DNA from: Rhodothermales bacterium
GTDB lineage: Bacteria; Bacteroidota; Rhodothermia; Rhodothermales; Bin80
DNA: 64,000 nucleotides
Assembly: GCA_951812585.1 (NCBI GenBank)
Contig: OX638318.1
Span: forward strand, 2,168,380-2,232,379
Direction of reading: 5' to 3'
The notes below the pieces were generated by a model that was not told the DNA's origin, did not search any database, and was given only the letters and a program-made list of their open reading frames with translations. Both the position numbers and the translations under genes were made by a program. Positions 31,201 to 37,972 of this stretch are shown one piece after another (the first letter of the stretch is position 1; each line of letters begins with the position of its first letter).

Positions 31201-31340
31201 TCGCGGTCCGCGACGACCTCACCAGCAGGATTGATGCGCAGCTGGCCATGCTGCAAGCGCTTCTGGAGAAGGATGTGCCGCGGCTCAACACCATGATTCG
31301 GGAGTCCGCTGTGCCTGCGATCCTGCTCGAGGACGAATAG
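28290..31340 (+). CDS. Secreted VPS10/sortilin-type Asp-box beta-propeller protein
   Basis: About 1016 residues with a signal peptide ending in AAHAQ. The body is built from at least eleven Asp-box (BNR) repeats such as RSTTGGASWE, KSVDAGQSWE, RTRDGGTSWE, KTTDGGDSWH and VTRDGGATWT, forming one or two sortilin-like propellers. The last 250 residues are an immunoglobulin-like segment and a helical tail without Asp boxes. Large VPS10-like proteins are common in Bacteroidota and may be hydrolases or binding proteins; no catalytic triad could be assigned. ATG 28290 or 28305 gives a better signal than 28263. Confidence 0.88.
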   Translation: MIHCPMRWTASCSVLGTLMVCCLPAAHAQTVAYDTTLYSALEYRSVGPHRGGRSAAVSGVPGRPMLAYFGATGGGVWRSTTGGASWESISDGYYGGSIGAVAVSTWDPNVIYVGGGEKTVRGNVSHGYGMFKSVDAGQSWEAIGLEDSHRIPRIRIHPRNPDLVYAAVLGHLSGPNEERGIYRTRDGGTSWEKVLFISDEVGFVDLVMDPTNPRVLYASAWRVIRTPYSLESGGPGSGIWKTTDGGDSWHEVTGQDNGLPKGVLGISGVSISPVNSQRVYAIIEAAEGGVFRSDDGGAHWRRINQDRSLRQRAWYYTRIYADTQNEDLVYVLNVRFWRSKDGGRTYQSISTPHGDHHDLWIDPDDNQHMIIGDDGGAQVTFDGGDNWSTYYNQPTAQFYRVTTDNHFPYRIYGAQQDNSTVRILHTSSGTNEREWEPTAGGESGWLAPKPDNPEIVYGGSYGGYLTRVDHSTGERRAVNVYPDNPMGHGAEGMKYRFQWNFPIVFSQHDYDVLYAAGNHLFRSTTEGQSWEIISPDLTRADSSKLGPSGGPITKDNTGVEYYATIFTLAESPHDAAVLWAGSDDGLLHVTRDGGATWTDVTPDGMPEWMMINDIVAHPFEEGGAYFAGTRYKLDDFTPYLYKTVDFGATWTMITDGIDAQHFTRAIQPDLVRPGLLYAGTESGMYISFDDGVHWTSFQRNLPIVPITDLAWKDHDLIVATQGRSFWIMDDVSLLHQLSDEVATSTLWLYESSPLVRGAGSSVVLRYYLQEASDSTGIILRILEQDGAIIKTYDGEDLDAQAGSNTFRWDTRYEDAEDFEGLIMWSGSVRGPRAAPGSYRARLIAHGDSVEVGFEIQKDPRSASTLEDLQAQFDFLIGIRDKLTETHRAIKQIRRVRSQARSAADRSDATDAVKAAADSLIDQLTSIEQALYQTRNQSRQDPLNFPIRLNNKLAAVAGNASIGGFRPTDQAIAVRDDLTSRIDAQLAMLQALLEKDVPRLNTMIRESAVPAILLEDE

Positions 31341-31890
31341 GGCAGGTACAAAAAGGGCGGCTGCACCGAATGCGGCAGTGTAGCCACTTCAACGCACTGC
31401 GTCCCAAAGGTGCGGCCGTTGCGGAACGCCGCGTACGCCGTGTGTTTTGGTGTTCCTCGGCGATCAGCGCTTGGCACTCGCGGGTTGAAGGCCCGTCTCA
31501 CATGGCGTCGGCCTTCTTCGAGCCACGCGACACGGCCCATGTTCCGCTTGACGAAATCTACCGAGCGGTCGATCACACCTTTCTCGAGCGCATAACCGCG
31601 GTCGGAGACGAGCGATATCAAAGGTCCGCGAATGCGCTCTTCGTCTATCGTATTGTAGTCTTTGCCAGTTCCTGGAAACGCGACTGCGGTTTCCCCTGCC
31701 TGCGGCAACCGACGATTGAGGCTTTTGCCGAAGAGCAGCAGTCCGGCTGCAGTCGCGCAGACATTGGCACCCCTCCCAGCGAGCTTGCTAGGAATTGATG
31801 GGCATTGGCGCATTTGCGTGCATGGCAAGATCGGAGGGCGCGTTATGCGGTGTATGCAGCGCCGACACGTGCGCGGGCTCCCGCGTCTGA
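31341..31890. other. Intergenic stretch with unresolved open frames on both strands
   Basis: About 550 bases follow the Asp-box gene. A minus-strand frame (about 31341-31897, continuing antisense into the upstream gene) reads RAFNPRVPSADRRGTPKHTA and VEVATLPHSVQPPF. A plus-strand frame (31370-31798) reads EPRDTAHVPLDEIYRAV. Both keep about 65-70% GC at third positions, so codon use does not choose between them. I recognise neither. It may be a decayed gene. Confidence 0.25.
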
Positions 31891-32050
31891 TGCACATAGA
31901 TCGTAACTATATTGTTGCAAAAAATTCGAGCGAACATATAGTATTGATAGGTATCAGAATGTATAATAGGTGATAATAGCGACTAGGTGATCCTATATGA
32001 ACGCTTAGCACATGCTAATTACCACAGGCTAAGTAGGGCAGGTGTGGCGA
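31890..32050 (+). promoter_or_regulatory. AT-rich control region with TAGGTRAT-like repeats
   Basis: Base composition drops sharply to AT-rich here. TAGGTGAT occurs at 31967-31974 and 31984-31991, and the variant TAGGTATC at 31948-31955, all in the same orientation, spaced 19 and 17 bases apart. The region precedes the histidine kinase/regulator/traF/trbB operon and is the natural place for its promoter and operator. Binding by the operon's own regulator is inference. Confidence 0.4.
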
Positions 32051-32122
32051 CAGCAGTCGTAGGGTTTTTGGTTGAGGAGGCTGGCGCCTTGCGTTCCCCA
32101 CGCTTGTGGGCAGGCAATCTAT

Positions 32123-32148
32123 GCGATGACTCTTGGCGATGACTCTTG
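32123..32148 (+). repeat. Perfect tandem 13-mer abutting the histidine kinase start
   Basis: GCGATGACTCTTG occurs twice back to back (32123-32135 and 32136-32148), ending exactly where the kinase ATG begins at 32149. OmpR-family regulators often bind direct repeats, so it may be an autoregulatory site in the leader. It could equally be a chance duplication. Confidence 0.5.
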
Positions 32149-32949
32149 ATGCCGATGGCTGCTTCTTCTTCCGTGAGAGGTCCAGTGCCGCGCCGCAGGG
32201 TGCCCGACGAGCACGATGATGTCCGGCTGGATCTGGCGAGCCTGGCGCACGACATGCGCTCGCCCCTTTGCACCATAGCGCTCCTTAATGATCAGCTGCA
32301 GGCATTGGACGCGCAAACAGATCCGAATGCGCGTGATGCGTGCCATAAAGGTATTGCAGCACAGGTTCAGCGCCTGGCGGAACTGGTCGCTACGCTAGAG
32401 GGGCACACCGGGCATGCCGCCATGCTGATGCAGTGCAAAGGCGTCAACCTGCAGACGCTGCTGGAAAACACGCTCAGCCTCCACGCCGCTTTGCATGAGC
32501 CGCAGGGTTATGCGTTTGCGCTGGATATTCCGAAGGCACTGCCGTACGTCTTTGCTGATCGAACTGCGCTGGGCCGTGTCCTGGACAACCTCCTGGACAA
32601 TGCTGTAAAGTACAGCGATCCACATCGCATCGTTGTGCGGGCCCTGGCGCACCATCGCCAGAACGGATCATTCGTGGTGCTGGAAATACAGGACCAAGGT
32701 CCCGGCATCCATCCCAAGCATTGGAAGCACCTCTTTGAGCCGTTCTACCGCGCAGGTCATGAGGGCCCGGGTACCGGATTAGGCCTTGCCATCGTACGAA
32801 GAATCGTGGATGCACACCGGGGAACGATTGGGGTGGACTGTACGCCGGGCGGCGGCACCACTTTCCGCGTGCTGCTGCCCGCAGCGGCTGCGACGAACGG
32901 AATCTCTCACACCATACCAGTCAACCGTCATGTATACAACCGTCAGTAA
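32149..32949 (+). CDS. Soluble two-component histidine kinase without sensor domain
   Basis: About 266 residues. The H-box SLAHDMRSPLCTIALL places the phospho-accepting His near residue 34, followed by a short dimerisation helix pair and the HATPase domain: N-box DNLLDNAVKYS, G1 DQGPGI, F-box FEPFYRA and G2 GTGLGLAIVRRI. There is no transmembrane segment and only about 28 residues precede the H-box, so the signal must be cytoplasmic or delivered by a partner. A TTG at 32146 is an alternative start. The 3' end overlaps the response-regulator gene by 20 bases. Confidence 0.9.
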   Translation: MPMAASSSVRGPVPRRRVPDEHDDVRLDLASLAHDMRSPLCTIALLNDQLQALDAQTDPNARDACHKGIAAQVQRLAELVATLEGHTGHAAMLMQCKGVNLQTLLENTLSLHAALHEPQGYAFALDIPKALPYVFADRTALGRVLDNLLDNAVKYSDPHRIVVRALAHHRQNGSFVVLEIQDQGPGIHPKHWKHLFEPFYRAGHEGPGTGLGLAIVRRIVDAHRGTIGVDCTPGGGTTFRVLLPAAAATNGISHTIPVNRHVYNRQ

Positions 32950-33661
32950 CGACCATAATGTCAAGCCTCGTGCGCTCGTAGCGGAAGACGATTGGTACAC
33001 GGCCAACATGTTGGAGTCGATCTTCAAGCGTGAAGGCTACGAAGTAGTCGTCTGCAAAAACGGGGCCGATGCCATGCACCAGCTCACTTATGGCGGCCCG
33101 TACGACATCGCCCTCCTTGATGTTGTGATGCCCAAGATGAGCGGCTTGGAAGTACTTCGCCAAGCGCGCGAAGCGGGCATAGCGGTGCCAGTAATGATCG
33201 TGTCGGGTAGGACCAAGGAGCACGAGCGTATTGATGGGCTCGTGATGGGTGCTGATGACTATATCGTCAAGCCGTTCAGCACCCGGGAGCTGTTGGCGCG
33301 CACTGCGGCAGTGCGGCGGCGATGCGAGATCAGGCAACCATTACCGAAGCGGATTCGCATGGGCGATGTTCTTGCCGACTTCGAGACGTTCAGCGCCATG
33401 CGCGGCGCAGAAGCCATCCACTTTACACCGCTGGAGTGGGGCGTGCTGCGTCACATGGCACACCGTGAAGGCAGAGCGGTGTCACGGCAGGAATTCAATG
33501 TACATGTCCTGAAGATCCCTGCCTCTATTGAAACGCGCACGATAGACCGTCACGCCTATGCGCTGCGCTACAAGATTGATAAGAATCCCAAACAGCCCCA
33601 CCACATTCTGGCGGTCAAAGGTATTGGGTATCGCCTGAACGACTTTGAGCATCTGGCGTGA
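32930..33661 (+). CDS. OmpR-family response regulator
   Basis: A 243-residue regulator. The receiver domain has the acidic pair in AEDD near residue 19, phospho-acceptor Asp64 in ALLDVVMPKMSG, the Thr/Ser switch in MIVSGRT and the Lys in DYIVKPFS. The C-terminal winged helix (about 140-240) ends ILAVKGIGYRLND, the usual OmpR/PhoB hairpin. The ATG at 32930 lies within the kinase gene, and the stop forms a GTGA overlap with traF at 33658-33661, so all are translationally coupled. Its likely target is this operon's own upstream region (inference). Confidence 0.92.
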   Translation: MYTTVSNDHNVKPRALVAEDDWYTANMLESIFKREGYEVVVCKNGADAMHQLTYGGPYDIALLDVVMPKMSGLEVLRQAREAGIAVPVMIVSGRTKEHERIDGLVMGADDYIVKPFSTRELLARTAAVRRRCEIRQPLPKRIRMGDVLADFETFSAMRGAEAIHFTPLEWGVLRHMAHREGRAVSRQEFNVHVLKIPASIETRTIDRHAYALRYKIDKNPKQPHHILAVKGIGYRLNDFEHLA

Positions 33662-34239
33662 GGCGCATAACTCGTGCTTTGGCGCTGGTGGTGGTGGTCA
33701 TGGCGATAGCCGTGCACGCAGCGCCGTGGCGCAGCCTCACCCTGCCGCTGCACTACAACGTCACCGCTTCGCTTCCGCAAGGTCTCTATCGCGCCCAGGC
33801 AAAGCAAAGCATAATGCGCGGCGACATAGTGCGGGTGTGCGTGCCCGCACAGGTCGCGCGCATGGGACGGCGTCGCGGTTACCTGGGTTCAGGCTCGTGT
33901 CCAGAACAAACTGCGCCCATCGGCAAGATGGTGGTCGGCCTACCGGGCGACACGGTGCATGTGGACAAGCGCCAAATACGCGTCGGATCACGGCTGGTGC
34001 TGTCGGCACCGCTGCAGGACCGTGATACTCGCGGACGCCGCGTCCAGGGTGCGCTCGGCACGCATGTGCTGGGAGCGGACGAGTGCTTTGTTCTCAGCAC
34101 TTTCAGTCAGCAGAGCTTTGACAGCCGGTACTTTGGACCGGTCGCATGCGTGCCGCCCGTAGTGGTCTTGACCCCCCATTCCCGCAAAGCGCGACGCGAG
34201 CTGGACGTGCTTCTCAGAGCATTGCAAGGCCGTGCGTGA
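33658..34239 (+). CDS. traF: TraF-type S26 signal peptidase (conjugative pilin maturase family)
   Basis: A 193-residue membrane peptidase. The N-terminal hydrophobic segment is about residues 7-20. The catalytic Ser38 is in NVTASLPQGLYR and the general base Lys90 in PIGKMVVGLPGDTV; Asp155 lies in SQQSFDSRYFGP. These positions nearly coincide with the Ser37/Lys89/Asp155 set of RP4 TraF as I recall it, so the enzyme looks intact. RP4 TraF cuts and cyclises the TrbC pilin. It starts at GTG, overlapping the regulator stop, and overlaps trbB by 8 bases. No pilin gene is visible in the window. Confidence 0.85.
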   Translation: MRRITRALALVVVVMAIAVHAAPWRSLTLPLHYNVTASLPQGLYRAQAKQSIMRGDIVRVCVPAQVARMGRRRGYLGSGSCPEQTAPIGKMVVGLPGDTVHVDKRQIRVGSRLVLSAPLQDRDTRGRRVQGALGTHVLGADECFVLSTFSQQSFDSRYFGPVACVPPVVVLTPHSRKARRELDVLLRALQGRA

Positions 34240-35209
34240 TTACACAGCGCGCCTGGCTGCGCTCATGCGGGAGTACCTGGGCGAGCCGATCCTGCGTGCA
34301 CTCAACGATGATGATATTGAGGAGATCTACGTCAATCCCGATGGGGTCGTGCGCCATGTGAGCCACACGCATGGCCGCCTGGCTACGCCCTTTCGTATCA
34401 GTGCAGCAGATATTGAATCATTCCTCCGGGCGGTAGCCACCCAGGCGGGCACGGGCATTAGCACAGACCGGCCAGCGCTTGCCGCGGCGCTGCCGCGATC
34501 CTTTGGCAAATGCCGCATACAGGGTTTTGTACCTCCGATCACAGAAGGACCTGCCATGGTGGTGCGCAAGCCTCCGGCACGCCTGATACCGTTGGAAGAG
34601 TACGTAGCGCAGGGCGTGCTCAGTGCGACCGGGTGTAGGCATCTCAAGCGAATCATCAGCAACAGGCGCAACATTATCGTTGCGGGTCCTACGGCCAGCG
34701 GCAAGACCACACTATGCAACGCGATCCTGGCGGAGATCTCTGCGCAGTTTCCCGACGACCGGCTACTGGTGTTGGAGGGCACGCCGGAGCTTCGCATTAC
34801 CAGCCAGGATTACCTTCGGCTTCATACGAGTGACACCATTAATATGCGGCAGCTGGTCCAGTACAGCCTTCGCTGCACGCCCAACAGGCTGATTATCGGT
34901 GAAGTGCGTGATGGTGCGGCAAAGGATCTGCTGGATGCCTGGATTACGGGACATCCAGGCGGGTGCGGCACGGTCCATGGCGAAGACTGCGAGCGGGCGC
35001 TGCAGCGCTTGGCAAGGCTGGCGCGCGACGGGGCGGGCGGGGCAGACCAGCGCGCCATGGTACTGCAGGCCGTGCATTATGTGGTGCACATCGCGGGTTA
35101 TGGCACCGGCCGTGAGGTGCGCGCCATCGGGCGCGTCACAGGAACTGATGGCGGTGCGTTCACCCTGGACTACTGTGACCTTGACGCAGACCCCCCTGTG
35201 CAACGGTGA
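34232..35209 (+). CDS. trbB: TrbB/VirB11-type secretion ATPase
   Basis: A 325-residue hexameric ATPase of the type IV/II secretion traffic class, closest in pattern to P-type conjugation TrbB. The N-terminal domain has EEIYVNPDG; Walker A is GPTASGKTT (residues 152-160), the Asp box is around LVLEGTPELR, Walker B is LIIGEVRDG and the His box is GCGTVHGED. It starts at GTG 34232, within the end of traF. Normally trbC to trbL follow; here the next gene after 340 bases is glycogen branching enzyme. All ATPase motifs are intact, so it is not an obvious relic. Confidence 0.87.
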   Translation: MRDYTARLAALMREYLGEPILRALNDDDIEEIYVNPDGVVRHVSHTHGRLATPFRISAADIESFLRAVATQAGTGISTDRPALAAALPRSFGKCRIQGFVPPITEGPAMVVRKPPARLIPLEEYVAQGVLSATGCRHLKRIISNRRNIIVAGPTASGKTTLCNAILAEISAQFPDDRLLVLEGTPELRITSQDYLRLHTSDTINMRQLVQYSLRCTPNRLIIGEVRDGAAKDLLDAWITGHPGGCGTVHGEDCERALQRLARLARDGAGGADQRAMVLQAVHYVVHIAGYGTGREVRAIGRVTGTDGGAFTLDYCDLDADPPVQR

Positions 35210-35549
35210 CGGGATTTCTGCTCAAAAAGTCACCTGATCCTCACTTCGACGGGGTACAGTCGTCCAATTACGTAGCACTATCTTGTTACGGCAGGACGGG
35301 CCGCGCAGAGCGGGCTTCGTCTGTCTTATGGAGGCGATAGCTTCCCAGGCTGTGCTGTTGTTTATGGTGACTCTATGGCAAGGCGCGGTAGGCTCGCCGC
35401 AGGAGGCGCCTTGGATTTTGCTGTCCATGGCGGAGGCGGACTTGCCAGGCACAGGCTTTGCCATTTGTGGCCGTAGTCGCGACGCGGTGCTGCGGCTGAA
35501 CACAGCGGGCCTGTTCTTCCAGAATTGTGCCAGATAAAGGCGTGCGCCT
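35210..35549. other. Intergenic region after trbB, no convincing gene
   Basis: About 340 bases without a recognisable gene. The longest plus frame (35283-35537, 84 codons) contains a hydrophobic stretch (SQAVLLFMVTLWQGAV) where a TrbC-type pilin might be expected, but it lacks a signal peptide and pilin-like second helix. It also shares the space with an equally long minus frame. I see no clear terminator. Confidence 0.3.
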
Positions 35550-37409
35550 ATGGCATGGCTGAGCGTGCAAGACCAGTACTACTGGGACAACGGCGAATGG
35601 CTGAAGAGCTACGAGCGGCTCGGAGCGCACCCAACGGATGGAGGCACATGGTTCGCAGTATGGGCTCCCCATGCGGACAGGGTGGCCGTCGTAGGCGATT
35701 TTAACGCTTGGGATCCGGTTAAAGACCCAATGCGGCGGGTTGGTGCGGGCTTGTGGGAGGCGTTTGTCGCCGGTGCTGTCGCGGGGCAGCGCTACAAGTA
35801 TCAGGTCCGGCGAGGCGCCTTCCGGGCAGACAAGATAGATCCCTTTGCTTTTCGCCTTGAGCCGCCGGCAGGGAGCGACACGGCCGGGCTTGCATCCATC
35901 ATAGAGCCGCTGGCTTATGACTGGGGCGACCAGGATTGGATGCAGCGGCGAAAGGGGCCCGATACGCTTCACGGTCCGCTTTCGGTTTACGAGGTGCACC
36001 TGGGATCGTGGCGACACCATAAGGCGGGCGGATCACTTTCTTACCGCGACATTGCGGTGCCGCTGGCAGCACATGTTACTGCGCTAGGATTCACCCATGT
36101 GGAGCTATTGCCACTCGCGGAGCATCCGTATTACGGATCATGGGGATACCAGGTCGTAGGGTATTATGCTTCGACCTTCAGGTACGGCTCACCGGCGGAT
36201 CTGATGTACCTGATTGATACGCTGCACCAGCATGGCATCGGCGTCATACTGGACTGGGTACCCGCCCATTTTGCTACGGACCCGCAGGGACTAGTCTACT
36301 TCGATGGTGCTCCGCTGTATGAGTATGAAGACGAAAAGATGCGGGTGCACCCCGATTGGGGCACCTACGTTTTCGACTATGGCAAGCCTGGCGTGTGCAA
36401 CTTCCTGCTTTCCAATGCGCTCTTCTGGCTGGACAAGTACCATGTGGATGCGCTGCGCATGGATGCGGTGGCATCGATGCTGTACCGCGACTATTCGCGC
36501 AGCGACTGGACGCCCAACATTTTCGGTGGCAACCAGAACCTGGAAGCCATTGCATTCATCAAGAAAACCAACGAAGCGGTCTACGAGCATTTTCCAAGCA
36601 CCTTTACGATTGCTGAGGAATCTACTGCCTACCCGCGCGTTTCTGCCCCCACATACGAAGAGGGACTAGGGTTCTCGTACAAATGGAATATGGGCTGGAT
36701 GCACGATTTGCTGTCCTACATGCAGCGCGACCCTGTGCACCGCAAGCACCACCAGAATGATTTGACGTTTTCGTTCATGTATGCCTTTTCCGAGCACTTT
36801 CTGCTTCCGTTCTCGCACGACGAGGTGGTCCATGGCAAAGGCTCGCTGTGGGGCAAGATGGCCGGAGACGACTGGCAGAAGGCGGCCAGCTTGCGACTAC
36901 TCTTTGGTTATCAATTCAGCCATCCGGGTAAGAAGATGCTGTTCATGGGCAGCGAGTTTGGTCAGGCCGGGGAGTGGAATCACGACCATGCCTTGGACTG
37001 GGATGCGCTGCGAGACCCGCTGCGCACGCAGCTGATGTGCTGGATCGCGGATCTCAACGGGCTGTACCGCGCCGCTACGGCCTTGTGGAACGATTCGGCA
37101 GCGGGCTGGGCATGGCTGGGAGAACATGTGGAAAGCAGCCTCTTGGCGTTTCAGCGGATGAGCGAAGGCCAGACGCTGGTGGTTGCGTTCAACTATACAC
37201 CGGTGCCGCGCAGCGCCTGGCGAGTCGGCGTGCCGCAGGCAGGGCATTACAAGTTGCGCCTCAACAGCGATGCCCTGTGCTACGGCGGCAGCGGCGTGGT
37301 GCTGCCCTCCACGTGGGAAAGCGAGGCCGTGTCCGCGGGCAGCCATGATAATAGCTTGGTCATAACCCTCCCGCCGCTAGCTGTGCTGATTCTGGAGCGC
37401 ATGGACTAA
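35550..37409 (+). CDS. glgB: 1,4-alpha-glucan branching enzyme
   Basis: GlgB cuts alpha-1,4-glucan chains and rejoins them as alpha-1,6 branches in glycogen synthesis. The 619-residue form lacks the extra N1 domain of enterobacterial GlgB and begins at the CBM48 module ([18 protein letters not shown]). The GH13 barrel has [16 protein letters not shown], the nucleophile Asp305 in [10 protein letters not shown], the acid/base Glu in TIAEEST (356-357) and [11 protein letters not shown] typical all-beta C-terminal domain closes it. It stands alone; no other glycogen gene is in the window. Confidence 0.96.
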   Translation: MAWLSVQDQYYWDNGEWLKSYERLGAHPTDGGTWFAVWAPHADRVAVVGDFNAWDPVKDPMRRVGAGLWEAFVAGAVAGQRYKYQVRRGAFRADKIDPFAFRLEPPAGSDTAGLASIIEPLAYDWGDQDWMQRRKGPDTLHGPLSVYEVHLGSWRHHKAGGSLSYRDIAVPLAAHVTALGFTHVELLPLAEHPYYGSWGYQVVGYYASTFRYGSPADLMYLIDTLHQHGIGVILDWVPAHFATDPQGLVYFDGAPLYEYEDEKMRVHPDWGTYVFDYGKPGVCNFLLSNALFWLDKYHVDALRMDAVASMLYRDYSRSDWTPNIFGGNQNLEAIAFIKKTNEAVYEHFPSTFTIAEESTAYPRVSAPTYEEGLGFSYKWNMGWMHDLLSYMQRDPVHRKHHQNDLTFSFMYAFSEHFLLPFSHDEVVHGKGSLWGKMAGDDWQKAASLRLLFGYQFSHPGKKMLFMGSEFGQAGEWNHDHALDWDALRDPLRTQLMCWIADLNGLYRAATALWNDSAAGWAWLGEHVESSLLAFQRMSEGQTLVVAFNYTPVPRSAWRVGVPQAGHYKLRLNSDALCYGGSGVVLPSTWESEAVSAGSHDNSLVITLPPLAVLILERMD

Positions 37410-37972
37410 GACCAAGGATGCTTGATGCCATTGCTTGTCGTCGAGGGCACGCGTATCTGCGGGCGGTTGCGCATGAGCATCCAGGTGCCGCGCTGTGAGC
37501 TTGGCCCATCCACACCGGACGCGGCCATGCGCAAGCCGAAAGCGGCGCACATGCGCTTCGCGTTGCATGTATGACCCAGCGGCATCAGGCCCCGCCGCAA
37601 AGCGCCAAAGAGGTGTCCATCGGGCGTACGCCGCCGCAAACGCGCGGGCGGTGCTGTGCACCCTTTTGGCGAGTTTGTCGTTTAACGGGGCATAAAGCCT
37701 GACAACAAGAGAGGCTCCTTGGAGACTCCTTGTTGCAATGCACTGCACGAATTGCGTAATTGTGCCGGTTTACAGAAAGGTAAAAGCCTTTGGTCCTACC
37801 GCAATCAGAGGCCGCAAACGGTCTGGCCTGTTGGCTCAGAAGCGAGCACGGTCTCTACCGCGTAGCAAGGATGGCAGCGCACAGGAGAATTACCCGCCAC
37901 GCTGCCGCGACACGCATGGGACGCGTGCTTCGCGGCTATCGCATTTGTAACGTCCCCAACAAGCATAACAGC
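37410..37972. other. Long intergenic region upstream of the secreted-protein cluster
   Basis: About 560 bases. Open frames exist on the minus strand (37377-37748 and 37406-37639) and as an N-terminal extension of the next gene (from 37790), but none shows a recognisable family, signal or start context. The leader immediately before 37973 probably holds the promoter of the downstream cluster. No strong hairpin was seen. Confidence 0.3.

Noticed and set aside
35283-35537. TrbC-like pilin gene after trbB
   Set aside because: The 84-codon frame has one hydrophobic stretch but no signal peptide, no second helix and no conserved pilin residues.
37790-37972. N-terminal extension of the choice-of-anchor B gene
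   Set aside because: The extension is basic and low-complexity; the Met at 37973 begins a perfect signal peptide.
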